DNA of 64,000 nt from Hellea sp965224755 (lineage in GTDB: Bacteria > Pseudomonadota > Alphaproteobacteria > Caulobacterales > Maricaulaceae), in assembly GCA_965224755.1 (NCBI GenBank), contig OZ245061.1, positions 992,001 to 1,056,000 of the forward strand. The letters run 5' to 3'. Every line of letters starts with the position of its first letter. Position 1 is the first letter of the stretch. Positions 52,414 to 61,381 of the stretch are shown here, in pieces. The position numbers were made by a program, and so were the translations under genes. Below the pieces are notes generated by a model. That model worked only from the letters and a program-made list of their open reading frames with translations. It was not told where the DNA came from and ran no database searches.

Positions 52414-52637
52414 AGTGTCATTCTCACGTCTTGGCCCAAAATTCTTAAGCCGCGCACAGATAAGGATTTTATAAGCTTAATCAAGCCATTAAACCCGTTG
52501 AGAAATATTCATAGCCTCACATCTATGTGATTTTATGAAGCATAGGGAATATTACATTCTAATATAATCCAATAAGTAGGTATAATTTACTAAATAAAGA
52601 AAATATAGTACGTAAATCCCAAAACATTACCAATTAT

Positions 52638-52774
52638 TTATTGAAAATCGATAATTATATAATGACAAGTGTCGTAATAAATGTTATCGATTTTCAATAA
52701 GGAGAAATACCCCTTCGAACTGGCTCTCTCCTTATTCGGTCAGGCCAAAGCCGTGCCAAGTTGCGGCCTGACCG
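52638..52774 (+). promoter_or_regulatory. Nested inverted repeats in the 389-bp greA/urcA intergenic region
   Basis: Three inverted repeats lie in series: a perfect 17-bp pair TTATTGAAAATCGATAA (52638-52654) and its complement (52684-52700); ATAAGGAGA (52697-52705) with TCTCCTTAT (52727-52735); and CGGTCAGGCC (52737-52746) with GGCCTGACCG (52765-52774). A TATAAT occurs at 52658-52663 within the first spacer. The third stem is followed by ATTCTTTAAAA and may be an attenuator. The area upstream (52500-52637) is very AT-rich with nothing else recognisable. Confidence 0.75.
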
Positions 52775-52802
52775 ATTCTTTAAAACTAAAAAGGAGACTA
52801 TC

Positions 52803-53129
52803 ATGCAGACACCTCATATTTTCAAAGCCCTCATGACGGCGGCTTTCATAACCGGCAGTGTGGGTATTGTCAGCCCAGCCTATGCTGCTGACGCAGAGCG
52901 AGAAAAAGTCATAGCTAATATTGATGTGCAGGATTTGGCTACGGAACGCGGTATTGAAGACGTCTATACCAAACTATCCCGCACGGCCAAGTCCAGTTGC
53001 AAAGCGAAAAGCCGTAAACCTTCTTCCTTTCCGACGTCGGTAAAAAGCTGCACCCGCCGACTATTGCGTCGTTATATCCGCGATATCGACCATGATGGGC
53101 TGACAGCCTATCATAAAGCGGCCTCTTAA
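52803..53129 (+). CDS. UrcA family secreted small protein
   Basis: A 108-residue exported protein. The start at 52803 follows AAGGAG and gives a signal peptide ending SPAYA-AD. The mature part has the UrcA-type features: IDVQDLATERGIEDVYTKLS, one Cys in KSSCKAKSRK and another in SVKSCTRRLLRRYI, spaced to form a disulphide. UrcA proteins are periplasmic, of unknown function, and frequent in Caulobacterales and relatives. The unusual structured leader suggests tight control of expression. Confidence 0.85.
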   Translation: MQTPHIFKALMTAAFITGSVGIVSPAYAADAEREKVIANIDVQDLATERGIEDVYTKLSRTAKSSCKAKSRKPSSFPTSVKSCTRRLLRRYIRDIDHDGLTAYHKAAS

Positions 53130-53137
53130 TTAGCGCG

Positions 53138-53162
53138 AAAGGCGGTCTTAGGCCGCCTTTTT
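53138..53162 (+). terminator. Rho-independent terminator of urcA
   Basis: AAAGGCGG (53138-53145) pairs with CCGCCTTT (53153-53160) over a 7-nt loop followed by TT. It lies 8 bp after the stop codon and between convergent genes, so may serve both. Confidence 0.85.
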
Positions 53163-53175
53163 GGGGCCGTCTTTC

Positions 53176-54348
53176 TTATGTGTCTTTTTTGAACGGATAA
53201 ACTAGCTGGCTTAGAAACGTCCGCGGCAACCTTGTCACCGTGCCGTAATGGGCAGGCCATAATTTGCCCGGCATATGATAGGTTCCGAAAATCATATCAT
53301 AGAGCGGCAGATGCACCGCGTAATTGGTATCAATCGCCGGCGTTTCCGAGCTGTGATGCCAGTGGTGATATTGCGGCGTGCAGAAAATATATCTCAGCGG
53401 CCCGACCGGAATATGAACATTGGAATGCACATAAACGGCTTGGAAGGCGGCAATGCCGACATAGATATCCAGTGCTTCCTTGCTCGCGCCGAGCAGGTAG
53501 AGCGGCACCATAGCGAGGCAGCGGTCGACAAACATCTGAATGACATGGTTTCGCGATCCGGCCATCCAGTCCATATGCTCGACGGAGTGATGCACGGCGT
53601 GAATTTTCCAAAGCGCTTTATGCTCATGGAATGTCCGGTGCGACCAATAGAGCACAAAATCGGCGCAGAGCAACAGGATGATAACCTGCGCCCAAATCGG
53701 CGTATTTTGTATCCAGCTTTGGAACCCATCACTTACTGCCCAGCCAAAAACATTGGCGACGAAGTAATTCCCGGTCAATAAAAGCGCCGTAATCATCAAG
53801 TGATTAAAGCCAAAATAAAACAAATCCAGCTTCCATTCGGGGCGCAGCACGGCCTGGTCTTTATATTTGGGAAGGACTTTTTCCAGAAACATAAAGAGAA
53901 TCGCGGAAAAGACAAAGGCGAGCACCAACCAATCCAACCCAAAGGCAAAGGGCGTGTCGGTGACCGGCCTGGCTTCGACCTCATGCCCGCCCAGCATTAG
54001 AGCGCCGATACAGCACAGCACGCCAATCGCGGCCAAGCGGCGGAATTTTCCAATCATAAATGTCAGCATGCCAAAGGCGAGGGCCCCGGCAATGCCCCAT
54101 TTGAGCATCGTCCTGAGGAATTCCAGATCATAGGCCGCTCGCAATTCGGCTGTTGTCAGATAAGTTGGGAATTTAAAACAAAGCACGGCGAGCAGGCTTA
54201 AAACGCCAAGGCTACAGGCGAGGCTGGCGGAAATTTTCCCTTGGCCGATACGAAATTTGCGGTGTTCCATCGGCTCAATGACGCGCTCGGGATAATGATA
54301 AGCTTCGTCTTTTGAGCTGTCCATTTTTGTGGTTTCGTTCGCCATCAA
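53176..54348 (-). CDS. Sterol desaturase/fatty acid hydroxylase superfamily membrane protein
   Basis: A 390-residue di-iron membrane enzyme. Seven or so hydrophobic segments are visible (about 38-65, 80-100, 105-122, 135-155, 178-205, 220-235). The His-box motifs are HRTFHEHKALW, HAVHHSVEHMDW and HHWHHSSETPAID with NYAVHLPLYDMIFGTYHMP, together the eight or more His ligands required. Substrate could be a hydroxylatable lipid or carotenoid-like compound; it cannot be fixed from sequence. Single gene with its own promoter region. Confidence 0.9.
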   Translation of the reverse strand: MMANETTKMDSSKDEAYHYPERVIEPMEHRKFRIGQGKISASLACSLGVLSLLAVLCFKFPTYLTTAELRAAYDLEFLRTMLKWGIAGALAFGMLTFMIGKFRRLAAIGVLCCIGALMLGGHEVEARPVTDTPFAFGLDWLVLAFVFSAILFMFLEKVLPKYKDQAVLRPEWKLDLFYFGFNHLMITALLLTGNYFVANVFGWAVSDGFQSWIQNTPIWAQVIILLLCADFVLYWSHRTFHEHKALWKIHAVHHSVEHMDWMAGSRNHVIQMFVDRCLAMVPLYLLGASKEALDIYVGIAAFQAVYVHSNVHIPVGPLRYIFCTPQYHHWHHSSETPAIDTNYAVHLPLYDMIFGTYHMPGKLWPAHYGTVTRLPRTFLSQLVYPFKKDT

Positions 54349-54426
54349 TCCCGCTCCGCTAACTCTGCGCCTTCACTAACGGTAATTCCTTGCTCTAGCC
54401 TTAATTATAAAGATTGAGAAGCGCCC

Positions 54427-54457
54427 ATAAAAAACGGCAGGGGTGCCACCCTGCCGT
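54427..54457 (-). terminator. Orphan terminator-like hairpin
   Basis: ACGGCAGGG (54434-54442) pairs with CCCTGCCGT (54449-54457); on the minus strand it is followed by a T-run (54428-54433). No gene ends here: the stretch 54458-54644 lacks a recognisable coding sequence. It might end a short untranslated RNA read leftward from about 54600, or be the distal part of a repeat. Confidence 0.55.
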
Positions 54458-54644
54458 TTAAGAATGTCCATTGCTCATTCACGAAAGGAGACGATAAAAA
54501 AGTAAGGACTCACCTAGATTGCAAAATTGTCACGAAAGAGTCAAGTAGGGTCTGCTTAAAGCCTCATTTACCATATATATTTGCGGCTTTTTAAGACCGT
54601 CTTGTTACGTTCCTAGATATATAGGTTGGGGCTGGGAGACAAAA

Positions 54645-55682
54645 GTGATTAAAAATTACATATCTGACGAGCGCGGCAATATTGCGATTATGTTTTCTGT
54701 TATGATACTTGTCATATTTATGGGTGTCGGCGTGGCTATTGATATGTCCAAAATGGTCTCAGAAAAGCAAAGAATCTCTGATATGGCCGATAGTACGGCC
54801 TTAGCGGCGGCCTTGGTGGCGCGTGATGGGTATTATTCCCGCATGGAAACGTCGAAAGAATTTTTCGCGGAAAACCGCGCTATGGAAACGGAAATTGACA
54901 TCAATGCCAATCCGTCAATTATATTTGATGACGGGGCGAAAGAAGTGACCGTGACGGTTTCGGCCAGAACAAATCACTCATTTATGACTATGTTCGGGCA
55001 TAGTAATGGAGACGTTTTAGCGAGCGCCACCGTTGGCTATGCGATTGACTATGTGCCGCCGATTTCGATTGCCTTCGCTTTTGATACTTCGGGGTCGATG
55101 GGGTGGCTGACAACGGACGGTCAGGTTAAAATTGAGGCATTGGAGCTGGCGACGGGTGATTTGTTCCAAGCTATGTTTGAGACTTCGGAAAATCCGAGCC
55201 TTTTAAGCTCTGCCCTTTCCACTACATTTTCGACCTATAATACGGACGTAATTATCAATGATGCGGTCCGTAACGGATATCAGCATATTTTGGATACGAT
55301 GAGTACAGATCCGCTATTTTGGGCAAATGGCGGTACGAATTCAACATCAGCCGTACAGTTTGCCGTCGATCAATTGACCGCGAAGGATGCGGTTGAAAGC
55401 GATGCTAAATGGTCAGGCCATTTGGTGTTTATGACGGACGGCGATAATAATGATCCGATATTTGATACGCAAACTTTGGCCATTTGCGATGCGGCCAAGG
55501 CCCAAGGCTATACGATTTACACGGTTGCTTTTGCTGCGCCTAAGAAAGGCGAAGATTTATTGGAAATCTGCGCCTCAGACAAAAGCAAAGCTTTCAAGAG
55601 CGCCAATGCCAAGAAACTGAAAGAAAGTTTTAAAATTATCGGTGAACAGCTTGGCGAAGCGACGGTGCGGATTAAGAGTTAA
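54645..55682 (+). CDS. TadG-like pilus-assembly protein with von Willebrand A domain
   Basis: A 345-residue protein starting with GTG. The N terminus (DERGNIAIMFSVMILVIF then AIDMSKMVSEKQRISDMADS) is the TadE/TadG pilin-like helix; the rest is a vWA domain with MIDAS motif AFDTSGSMGW and a TDGDNND ending. TadG-like proteins are minor components of the Flp/Tad adhesion machinery. No other tad gene is near; such orphan copies occur in alphaproteobacteria. Convergent with carB, 4 bp between stops. Confidence 0.88.
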   Translation: MIKNYISDERGNIAIMFSVMILVIFMGVGVAIDMSKMVSEKQRISDMADSTALAAALVARDGYYSRMETSKEFFAENRAMETEIDINANPSIIFDDGAKEVTVTVSARTNHSFMTMFGHSNGDVLASATVGYAIDYVPPISIAFAFDTSGSMGWLTTDGQVKIEALELATGDLFQAMFETSENPSLLSSALSTTFSTYNTDVIINDAVRNGYQHILDTMSTDPLFWANGGTNSTSAVQFAVDQLTAKDAVESDAKWSGHLVFMTDGDNNDPIFDTQTLAICDAAKAQGYTIYTVAFAAPKKGEDLLEICASDKSKAFKSANAKKLKESFKIIGEQLGEATVRIKS

Positions 55683-55686
55683 TGCG

Positions 55687-58600
55687 CTAACTTGCCGCAA
55701 TCGCCTGCAGGCTCTCGACCTCGTAATCACCCTTAGACAGTTCCTTGATGGCTTCGACACTGGCGCGCGCGGCGGCGGCTGTTGTGAAATAGGGGATTTG
55801 CTGGGTTAGCGCCGTGCGGCGCAGGGAAAAACTGTCTTTTAGCGATTGTTTTCCGCTTGTCGTATTGAAGACGAGATGCACTTCGCCGTTTTTCATAGCG
55901 TCGACAATATGCGGGCGGCCTTCATGGACTTTTTTGACATAATCGACTTCGAGGCCTTGGGCGCGCAGATATTTGGTCGTGCCGCCTGTGGCCATGATTT
56001 TGAACCCGAGGGTGATAAGCTCTTTGGACAGCTCGGCCATGAGCGGTTTATGCTGTTCGCGCACGGAGATAAAGACGGTGCCGGTGGAGGGCAGGATGAC
56101 GCCGCCGCCGAGCTGGCTCTTAGCGAAGGCCATGCCGAAATTTGTGGCCAAGCCCATGACTTCGCCGGTGGAGCGCATTTCGGGGCCGAGCACAGTATCA
56201 ACGCCGGGGAAACGGGCAAAAGGAAAGACCGCTTCTTTGACGGCGATATGTTTTGAAGGCCGCACGGTAAGATCAAATTTTGAGAGCTTCATCCCGGCCA
56301 TGACTTTGGCGGCGATATTGGCGATGGGCTGGCCGATGGCTTTGGCCACAAAAGGCACGGTGCGAGAGGCGCGCGGATTGACTTCGATCAGGTATATAAC
56401 ATCACCCTTGACCGCGAATTGCGTGTTCATCAGCCCGACAACGCCGAGTTCTAGCGCCAGCACTTTGGCTTGGCGCGCCATTTCGTCTTGGATGTCTTGA
56501 GAGAGGGTATAAGGCGGAAGCGAACAGGCACTATCGCCGCTATGCACGCCGGCTTCTTCGATATGTTCCATAATGCCCGCAACATAGACCTCTTCGCCGT
56601 CGCATATAATATCGACATCAACTTCGATGGCGTCGCGCAGATATTGATCTATCAGCAAAGGCGATTTGCCCGAAACTTTGACGGCTTCGGAAATATAGCG
56701 GCCTAACTCCGCGTCATTATCGACGATTTCCATGCCGCGCCCGCCAAGCACATTGGAGGGCCGCAAGACAATAGGAAAGCCGACGATTTTAGCCGCTTCT
56801 GCCGCCTCTTTAGCGTTGCGGGCAATGGCATTATTGGGCTGTTTTAGGCCGAGTTTCTCGACGAGGGCTTTGAACCGCTCGCGGTCTTCGGCGCAGTCAA
56901 GCGCGTCGCGCGCTGTGCCTAGAAGAGGGATATCATTGGCTTCCAGAGCTTCGGCGAGTTTCAGCGGTGTTTGTCCGCCAAATTGCACGATAACGCCTTT
57001 AAGAGTGCCCGATTGTTGCTCGGTCATGATCAATTCGAGCACATCTTCCTCCGTCAATGGCTCGAAATAAAGCCGGTCGGAGGTGTCGTAATCGGTGGAG
57101 ACGGTTTCGGGATTGCAGTTGACCATGATGGATTCGATGCCGATATCCTCCAGCGCAAAGGCGGCGTGGCAGCAGCAATAATCAAATTCAATACCTTGGC
57201 CGATACGGTTAGGCCCGCCGCCGAGGATAATGACTTTGTCGCGATCCGAAACACGGGCCTCGCACTGGGCTTTGCCGCCAAAGCTTGGCACTTCGTAAGT
57301 CGAATACATATAAGGCGTTTTGGCCGCAAATTCTGCCGCGCAGGTATCGACGCGTTTATAGACGGGGCGCACGCCGGCTTTGCGGCGGGCTTTGCGGACA
57401 GCGCGTTCGGTCTTTCCGGTCAACTCGCCGATACGAGCATCGGCAAAGCCTTCGGCTTTAATCGCCCGCCATTCGGTTTCAGTTTTGGGTAGGCCGTGTT
57501 CTTTCAGCCAGTCTTCGGCTTTTACAAGGTCTCTGATCTGGCGCAGAAACCATGGGTCAATATTGGTGTATTGGAAAATCTTTTCAGTGGTAAAACCTTG
57601 GCGAAAAGCCTGCGCAATGACGAGGAGACGGTCAGGGGCGAGAATAGAGAGCCGCGCCTTCATAGCGTTTTTCAGCTCATCCGCCGACATTTCGCCGCTC
57701 GGGTCGATCTCGATTTCGTTGAGGCCGGTCAGGTCAGTTTCAAGTGAGCGCAGGGCTTTTTGCAGAGATTCCGCAAATGTCCGGCCAATCGCCATGGCTT
57801 CGCCGACGGAGCGCATCGCCGTGGTCAGGACAGCCTCGGCTCCGGGGAATTTTTCAAAGGCAAAGCGCGGGATTTTGGTGACGACATAATCAATCGTCGG
57901 TTCGAAGGCGGCGGGGGTTGCGCCTGTGATGTCATTATCAAGCTCGTCCAATGTATAGCCAACCGCAAGCTTGGCCGCGATTTTCGCAATTGGGAACCCG
58001 GTTGCTTTGGAGGCCAGAGCCGATGAGCGGGAGACGCGCGGGTTCATTTCAATCACCACCATGCGGCCATCTTCGGGGTTGAGGCCGAATTGCACATTGG
58101 AGCCCCCTGTCTCGACGCCGATTTCGCGCAATACCGCAATCGAGGCATCGCGCATGCGCTGATATTCTTTGTCGGTCAGGGTTAGGGCCGGGGCGACCGT
58201 GATCGAATCGCCGGTATGTACGCCCATCGGGTCGATATTCTCGATTGAGCAAATGATGATGCAATTATCGGCTTTGTCGCGGACAACCTCCATCTCGTAT
58301 TCTTTCCAGCCGAGCAGGCTTTCATCAATGAGCACTTGGTTGGTTGGAGAGGCGGAGAGACCGGAGCGGACAATTTCTTCAAATTCTTCGATGTTATAGG
58401 CGACGCCGCCGCCTGTGCCGCCAAGGGTAAAGGCGGGGCGGATAATCGCGGGCAGGCCTGTATAGTCTAATTTACTAACCGCTTCGGCCACGCCGGCTGA
58501 AATATCGCCATTTGGCGCAGTGATAATAGTCGCGCGCGGGTTTTCCAGTCCGATCTTGGTCATGGCTTTGGCGAATCGCTCGCGGTTTTCAGCCTTGTCG

Positions 58601-58968
58601 ATGACGTCGGCCTTGGCCCCAATCATCTCGACGTCATATTTTGCCAGCGCGCCGCTTTGTTCCAAAGCCAGCGCGGTATTGAGCGCTGTCTGCCCGCCCA
58701 TGGTTGGGAGCAGGGCGTCGGGCCGTTCAATGGCGATGATCTTTTCAACAATCTCCGGCGTAATCGGCTCGACATAGGTCGCGTCCGCCATTTCTGGATC
58801 GGTCATGATCGTAGCGGGGTTGGAGTTGACGAGAATAACGCGGTAGCCCTCTTCTTTGAGGGCTTTACAGGCCTGAACACCGGAATAATCAAACTCGCAA
58901 GCTTGGCCAATAACAATCGGCCCGGCCCCGATAATCAAGATAGAGCGGATATCGGTTCTTTTCGGCAT
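55687..58968 (-). CDS. carB: Carbamoyl-phosphate synthase large subunit
   Basis: Makes carbamoyl phosphate for arginine and pyrimidine synthesis. The 1093-residue protein has two ATP-grasp halves, each beginning with a SILIIGAGPIVIGQACEFDY-type (residues 10-29) or KVIILGGGPNRIGQGIEFDY-type nucleotide segment, and a C-terminal MGS allosteric domain (about 945-1085). The start at 58968 (MPKRTDIRS, AAGG upstream) is preferred over 58989. carA lies 2.8 kb away with oppositely oriented genes between them, so the usual carAB operon is split. Confidence 0.96.
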   Translation of the reverse strand: MPKRTDIRSILIIGAGPIVIGQACEFDYSGVQACKALKEEGYRVILVNSNPATIMTDPEMADATYVEPITPEIVEKIIAIERPDALLPTMGGQTALNTALALEQSGALAKYDVEMIGAKADVIDKAENRERFAKAMTKIGLENPRATIITAPNGDISAGVAEAVSKLDYTGLPAIIRPAFTLGGTGGGVAYNIEEFEEIVRSGLSASPTNQVLIDESLLGWKEYEMEVVRDKADNCIIICSIENIDPMGVHTGDSITVAPALTLTDKEYQRMRDASIAVLREIGVETGGSNVQFGLNPEDGRMVVIEMNPRVSRSSALASKATGFPIAKIAAKLAVGYTLDELDNDITGATPAAFEPTIDYVVTKIPRFAFEKFPGAEAVLTTAMRSVGEAMAIGRTFAESLQKALRSLETDLTGLNEIEIDPSGEMSADELKNAMKARLSILAPDRLLVIAQAFRQGFTTEKIFQYTNIDPWFLRQIRDLVKAEDWLKEHGLPKTETEWRAIKAEGFADARIGELTGKTERAVRKARRKAGVRPVYKRVDTCAAEFAAKTPYMYSTYEVPSFGGKAQCEARVSDRDKVIILGGGPNRIGQGIEFDYCCCHAAFALEDIGIESIMVNCNPETVSTDYDTSDRLYFEPLTEEDVLELIMTEQQSGTLKGVIVQFGGQTPLKLAEALEANDIPLLGTARDALDCAEDRERFKALVEKLGLKQPNNAIARNAKEAAEAAKIVGFPIVLRPSNVLGGRGMEIVDNDAELGRYISEAVKVSGKSPLLIDQYLRDAIEVDVDIICDGEEVYVAGIMEHIEEAGVHSGDSACSLPPYTLSQDIQDEMARQAKVLALELGVVGLMNTQFAVKGDVIYLIEVNPRASRTVPFVAKAIGQPIANIAAKVMAGMKLSKFDLTVRPSKHIAVKEAVFPFARFPGVDTVLGPEMRSTGEVMGLATNFGMAFAKSQLGGGVILPSTGTVFISVREQHKPLMAELSKELITLGFKIMATGGTTKYLRAQGLEVDYVKKVHEGRPHIVDAMKNGEVHLVFNTTSGKQSLKDSFSLRRTALTQQIPYFTTAAAARASVEAIKELSKGDYEVESLQAIAAS

Positions 58969-59126
58969 GAATTGACCTTCTTGGCTCAAAAGCGGCTAAC
59001 GAATCTGATAACGAATCTGGCCCAAAAACCAAATTGCCCCCCTTTAAAGAAAGCGCTAGCGTGTTACAAGTATCGGAATCTGATAAATCTGTGCTAGGCA
59101 GGGATTAAATTGGGAAAAGGTGAATT

Positions 59127-59987
59127 ATGGTTTATCGTACAATGAACAGGCGGACAGGCGGCATGCGGCGTAGGCGCGGCGGGTTTCGCTGGCAGATCAT
59201 GGTGCTGTTTGCCATTGGCGCGGCGGTCTATTATTTCGCCAACCAAGAAACCGTGCCCTATACGGGCCGAAAACAGCTTCGCACTATGAAGCCTGCGGCG
59301 GAAATGCAGCTTGGCCTGCAGAGCTATAAGCAAATCCTGTCCGATAACCGCCAGAACCTTGTGCAAAGCGGCCCTGTTGTTGACGCGGTGCGCGAAATCG
59401 GGACGCGGATTGCCCGCGCGGCCTCGGATGAAGATCCCGGTTTTGAATGGGCCTTTAACGTGATCGAATCCGAGCAAGCCAATGCTTTTGCTCTGCCGGG
59501 TGGCTATACGGCGGTCTATACGGGGATCATCGAGATTGCGGAGAATGAAGACGGGCTAGCCGTGGTTATGGGCCACGAAATCGCCCATGCACTGGCCCAT
59601 CACGGGGCGGAACGTATGGCCCAGCAAAATATGAAGCGTATTGTCGGCGCGGGCGTGGCTATGGGCGCAGGCGGGATGGATATGGGGGCGCAAAAAGCGG
59701 TGATGGGAGTCTTTGGCGGCATTAGCCAATATGGTTTTGCCCTGCCGTTTTCGCGCAAGCACGAATCCGAGGCGGACGAAATCGGGCTGTTATTACTGGC
59801 CCGCGCCTGTTACGACCCGCGCGAGGCGCCAAAGCTTTGGGAGCGTATGGGCGCGCAAGCCGGAGCCACGCCGCCGGAATTTGGCTCGACTCACCCCGCG
59901 CCGGAAACCCGGGTCGCAGATTTCAATCGGCTGATGCCTTCCGCGATTGAAACCTATAATCAATCCTGTCCCAATAAGATCAGATAG
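59127..59987 (+). CDS. M48-family membrane metalloprotease
   Basis: A 286-residue Zn protease with an Arg-rich N terminus and one membrane helix (about 22-42), then a periplasmic catalytic domain with the HExxH motif in VVMGHEIAHALAHHGAERMA and the third ligand Glu in RKHESEADEIGLLLLARACY. Relatives (LoiP/BepA-like without TPR) degrade misassembled outer-membrane proteins. AAAAGG precedes the ATG at 59127. The downstream reductase starts 2 bp after its stop, so the two are co-transcribed. Confidence 0.93.
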   Translation: MVYRTMNRRTGGMRRRRGGFRWQIMVLFAIGAAVYYFANQETVPYTGRKQLRTMKPAAEMQLGLQSYKQILSDNRQNLVQSGPVVDAVREIGTRIARAASDEDPGFEWAFNVIESEQANAFALPGGYTAVYTGIIEIAENEDGLAVVMGHEIAHALAHHGAERMAQQNMKRIVGAGVAMGAGGMDMGAQKAVMGVFGGISQYGFALPFSRKHESEADEIGLLLLARACYDPREAPKLWERMGAQAGATPPEFGSTHPAPETRVADFNRLMPSAIETYNQSCPNKIR

Positions 59988-59989
59988 AT

Positions 59990-61018
59990 ATGGCTGACCG
60001 TGTCCTTGTCACCGGAGTTTCCGGTTTTATCGCTTCGCATGTTACAGAGCGCCTGCTCGCCAAAGGCTATGTTGTGCGCGGCACAGTTAGGAATAAGATC
60101 AAAGGCCAGAAGATTGTTGATAAGCTGGCCGATAATGGCAGTGACATCTCCAATCTTGAGCTTGTCGAAGCTGATTTGGGATCAGATGCGGGCTGGGAAG
60201 AGGCTGTCCAAGATTGCCGCTATATCCAGCATATCGCCTCGCCGCTGCCGGTGGATACGCCAAGCGACCGTGAGGCGCTGGTGCCTGAAGCCCGGGCCGG
60301 AGCGCAGCGCGTCTTAGAGCACGGTTTTTCCGCTGGGGCAGAGCGTATTGTTATGACCTCCTCCATTGCCTCGATGACCGGCCAAAAAGGGCGGGGCCGT
60401 CATATGGTGTTTACGGAAAGCGATTGGTCTGACCCGGATTGGCGGGCGCTGAGTGCCTATCCGGTGTCTAAAACCCGTGCGGAGATTTCGGCATGGGCCT
60501 ATGTTAAGGCGCAGGGTTTTGAAGATAAGCTGACAACGATTTGCCCGGGGCTTGTTTTTGGCCCTGACCCTTATGATAATGGCGGGGCGTCATTGGGTCT
60601 CATTACGGCTTTGTTCGCGGGTGATTTTCCGCGCACGCCGAAAATCGCCTATCCCATTATCGATGTCCGGGATTGCGCCTCTATCCATGTCGCGGCGATG
60701 ACATCGGACAAGGCCGGTGGCCGCCGCTTAATGGCAACGGGCGAGACGCTCTGGTTTAAAGACATCGGCGCAATTCTGCGGGCTGAGTTTCCGCAATATA
60801 GTAAAATTCCAACGGGGGAGTTGCCCAATTTTGTCTTCCGCATCGCGGCTTTGTTTGATGACCGCGTCAAAGGCATTACCCATGATCTCGGCGTTTTCCT
60901 TGAAGCGGACAGCGCCTATGTCGATGCCATGACGAAAGTCATTCCCCGTCCGGCCAAGGAAACTATCTTAGCCACAGCGAAAAGCTTGCTAGAAAACGGG
61001 GTTATTGCGCAAAACTAG
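59990..61018 (+). CDS. NAD(P)-dependent epimerase/dihydroflavonol-reductase-like SDR
   Basis: A 342-residue extended SDR. The Rossmann glycine motif is VTGVSGFIASHVTERLL and the active site is YPVSKTRAE with the Tyr and Lys two turns apart, and Ser in IVMTSSIASMTG. It resembles dihydroflavonol-4-reductase/cinnamyl-alcohol-type bacterial aldehyde reductases; the substrate cannot be told. It follows the M48 gene by 2 bp and ends before the toxin-antitoxin promoter. Confidence 0.9.
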   Translation: MADRVLVTGVSGFIASHVTERLLAKGYVVRGTVRNKIKGQKIVDKLADNGSDISNLELVEADLGSDAGWEEAVQDCRYIQHIASPLPVDTPSDREALVPEARAGAQRVLEHGFSAGAERIVMTSSIASMTGQKGRGRHMVFTESDWSDPDWRALSAYPVSKTRAEISAWAYVKAQGFEDKLTTICPGLVFGPDPYDNGGASLGLITALFAGDFPRTPKIAYPIIDVRDCASIHVAAMTSDKAGGRRLMATGETLWFKDIGAILRAEFPQYSKIPTGELPNFVFRIAALFDDRVKGITHDLGVFLEADSAYVDAMTKVIPRPAKETILATAKSLLENGVIAQN

Positions 61019-61030
61019 CTTTATCATGAT

Positions 61031-61062
61031 ATATCTTGACAAAACAAGATATCATCTATAGT
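61031..61062 (+). promoter_or_regulatory. Promoter/operator of the Phd-Doc module
   Basis: A perfect inverted repeat ATATCTTG-N6-CAAGATAT (61031-61052) overlaps a TTGACA -35 box (61036-61041); a TATAGT at 61057-61062 is a candidate -10, though its 15-bp spacing is short. The palindrome is placed to bind the antitoxin and repress the module, as in phd/doc. Confidence 0.65.
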
Positions 61063-61090
61063 TGTGCATCTCCAAACTTCGGAGACCGTT

Positions 61091-61381
61091 ATGGCTATTG
61101 ATAAAAAAGAAATGCGCGAACGCGGCGAAGTTTTTGTTACTGAAACTGCGCCCAAAGCCGCTACGCGCCAAAAATTCGCCACGCAAATGGATGCGCGCCT
61201 GCTAAAAGACTTGCGCGATTTTGCAAAGTCAGAAGGCCGCCAAATCCAGTCCGTCTTGGAAGAGGCGGTAGAGGTGTTTCTGAAAGACAAGCGCGGTTAT
61301 GTCATGCGGCCTGATGTGAAAGCGGCGCATGATCGTGTATTGAAAAAATATGCAAAAACCTTTGAGGCTCTGGCCAAATGA
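61091..61381 (+). CDS. Antitoxin of the Doc toxin
   Basis: A 96-residue protein starting MAIDKKEMRERGEVFVTETA, with CGGAGA before the ATG (an in-frame GTG at 61064 is rejected). KFATQMDARLLKDLRDFAKS and EGRQIQSVLEEAVEVFLKDK look like a ribbon-helix-helix-type DNA-binding stretch rather than a typical YefM/Phd fold, and the C-terminal helix is basic, likely the neutralising tail. It overlaps doc by 4 bp (ATGA). Together they form a type II toxin-antitoxin module. Confidence 0.82.
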   Translation: MAIDKKEMRERGEVFVTETAPKAATRQKFATQMDARLLKDLRDFAKSEGRQIQSVLEEAVEVFLKDKRGYVMRPDVKAAHDRVLKKYAKTFEALAK

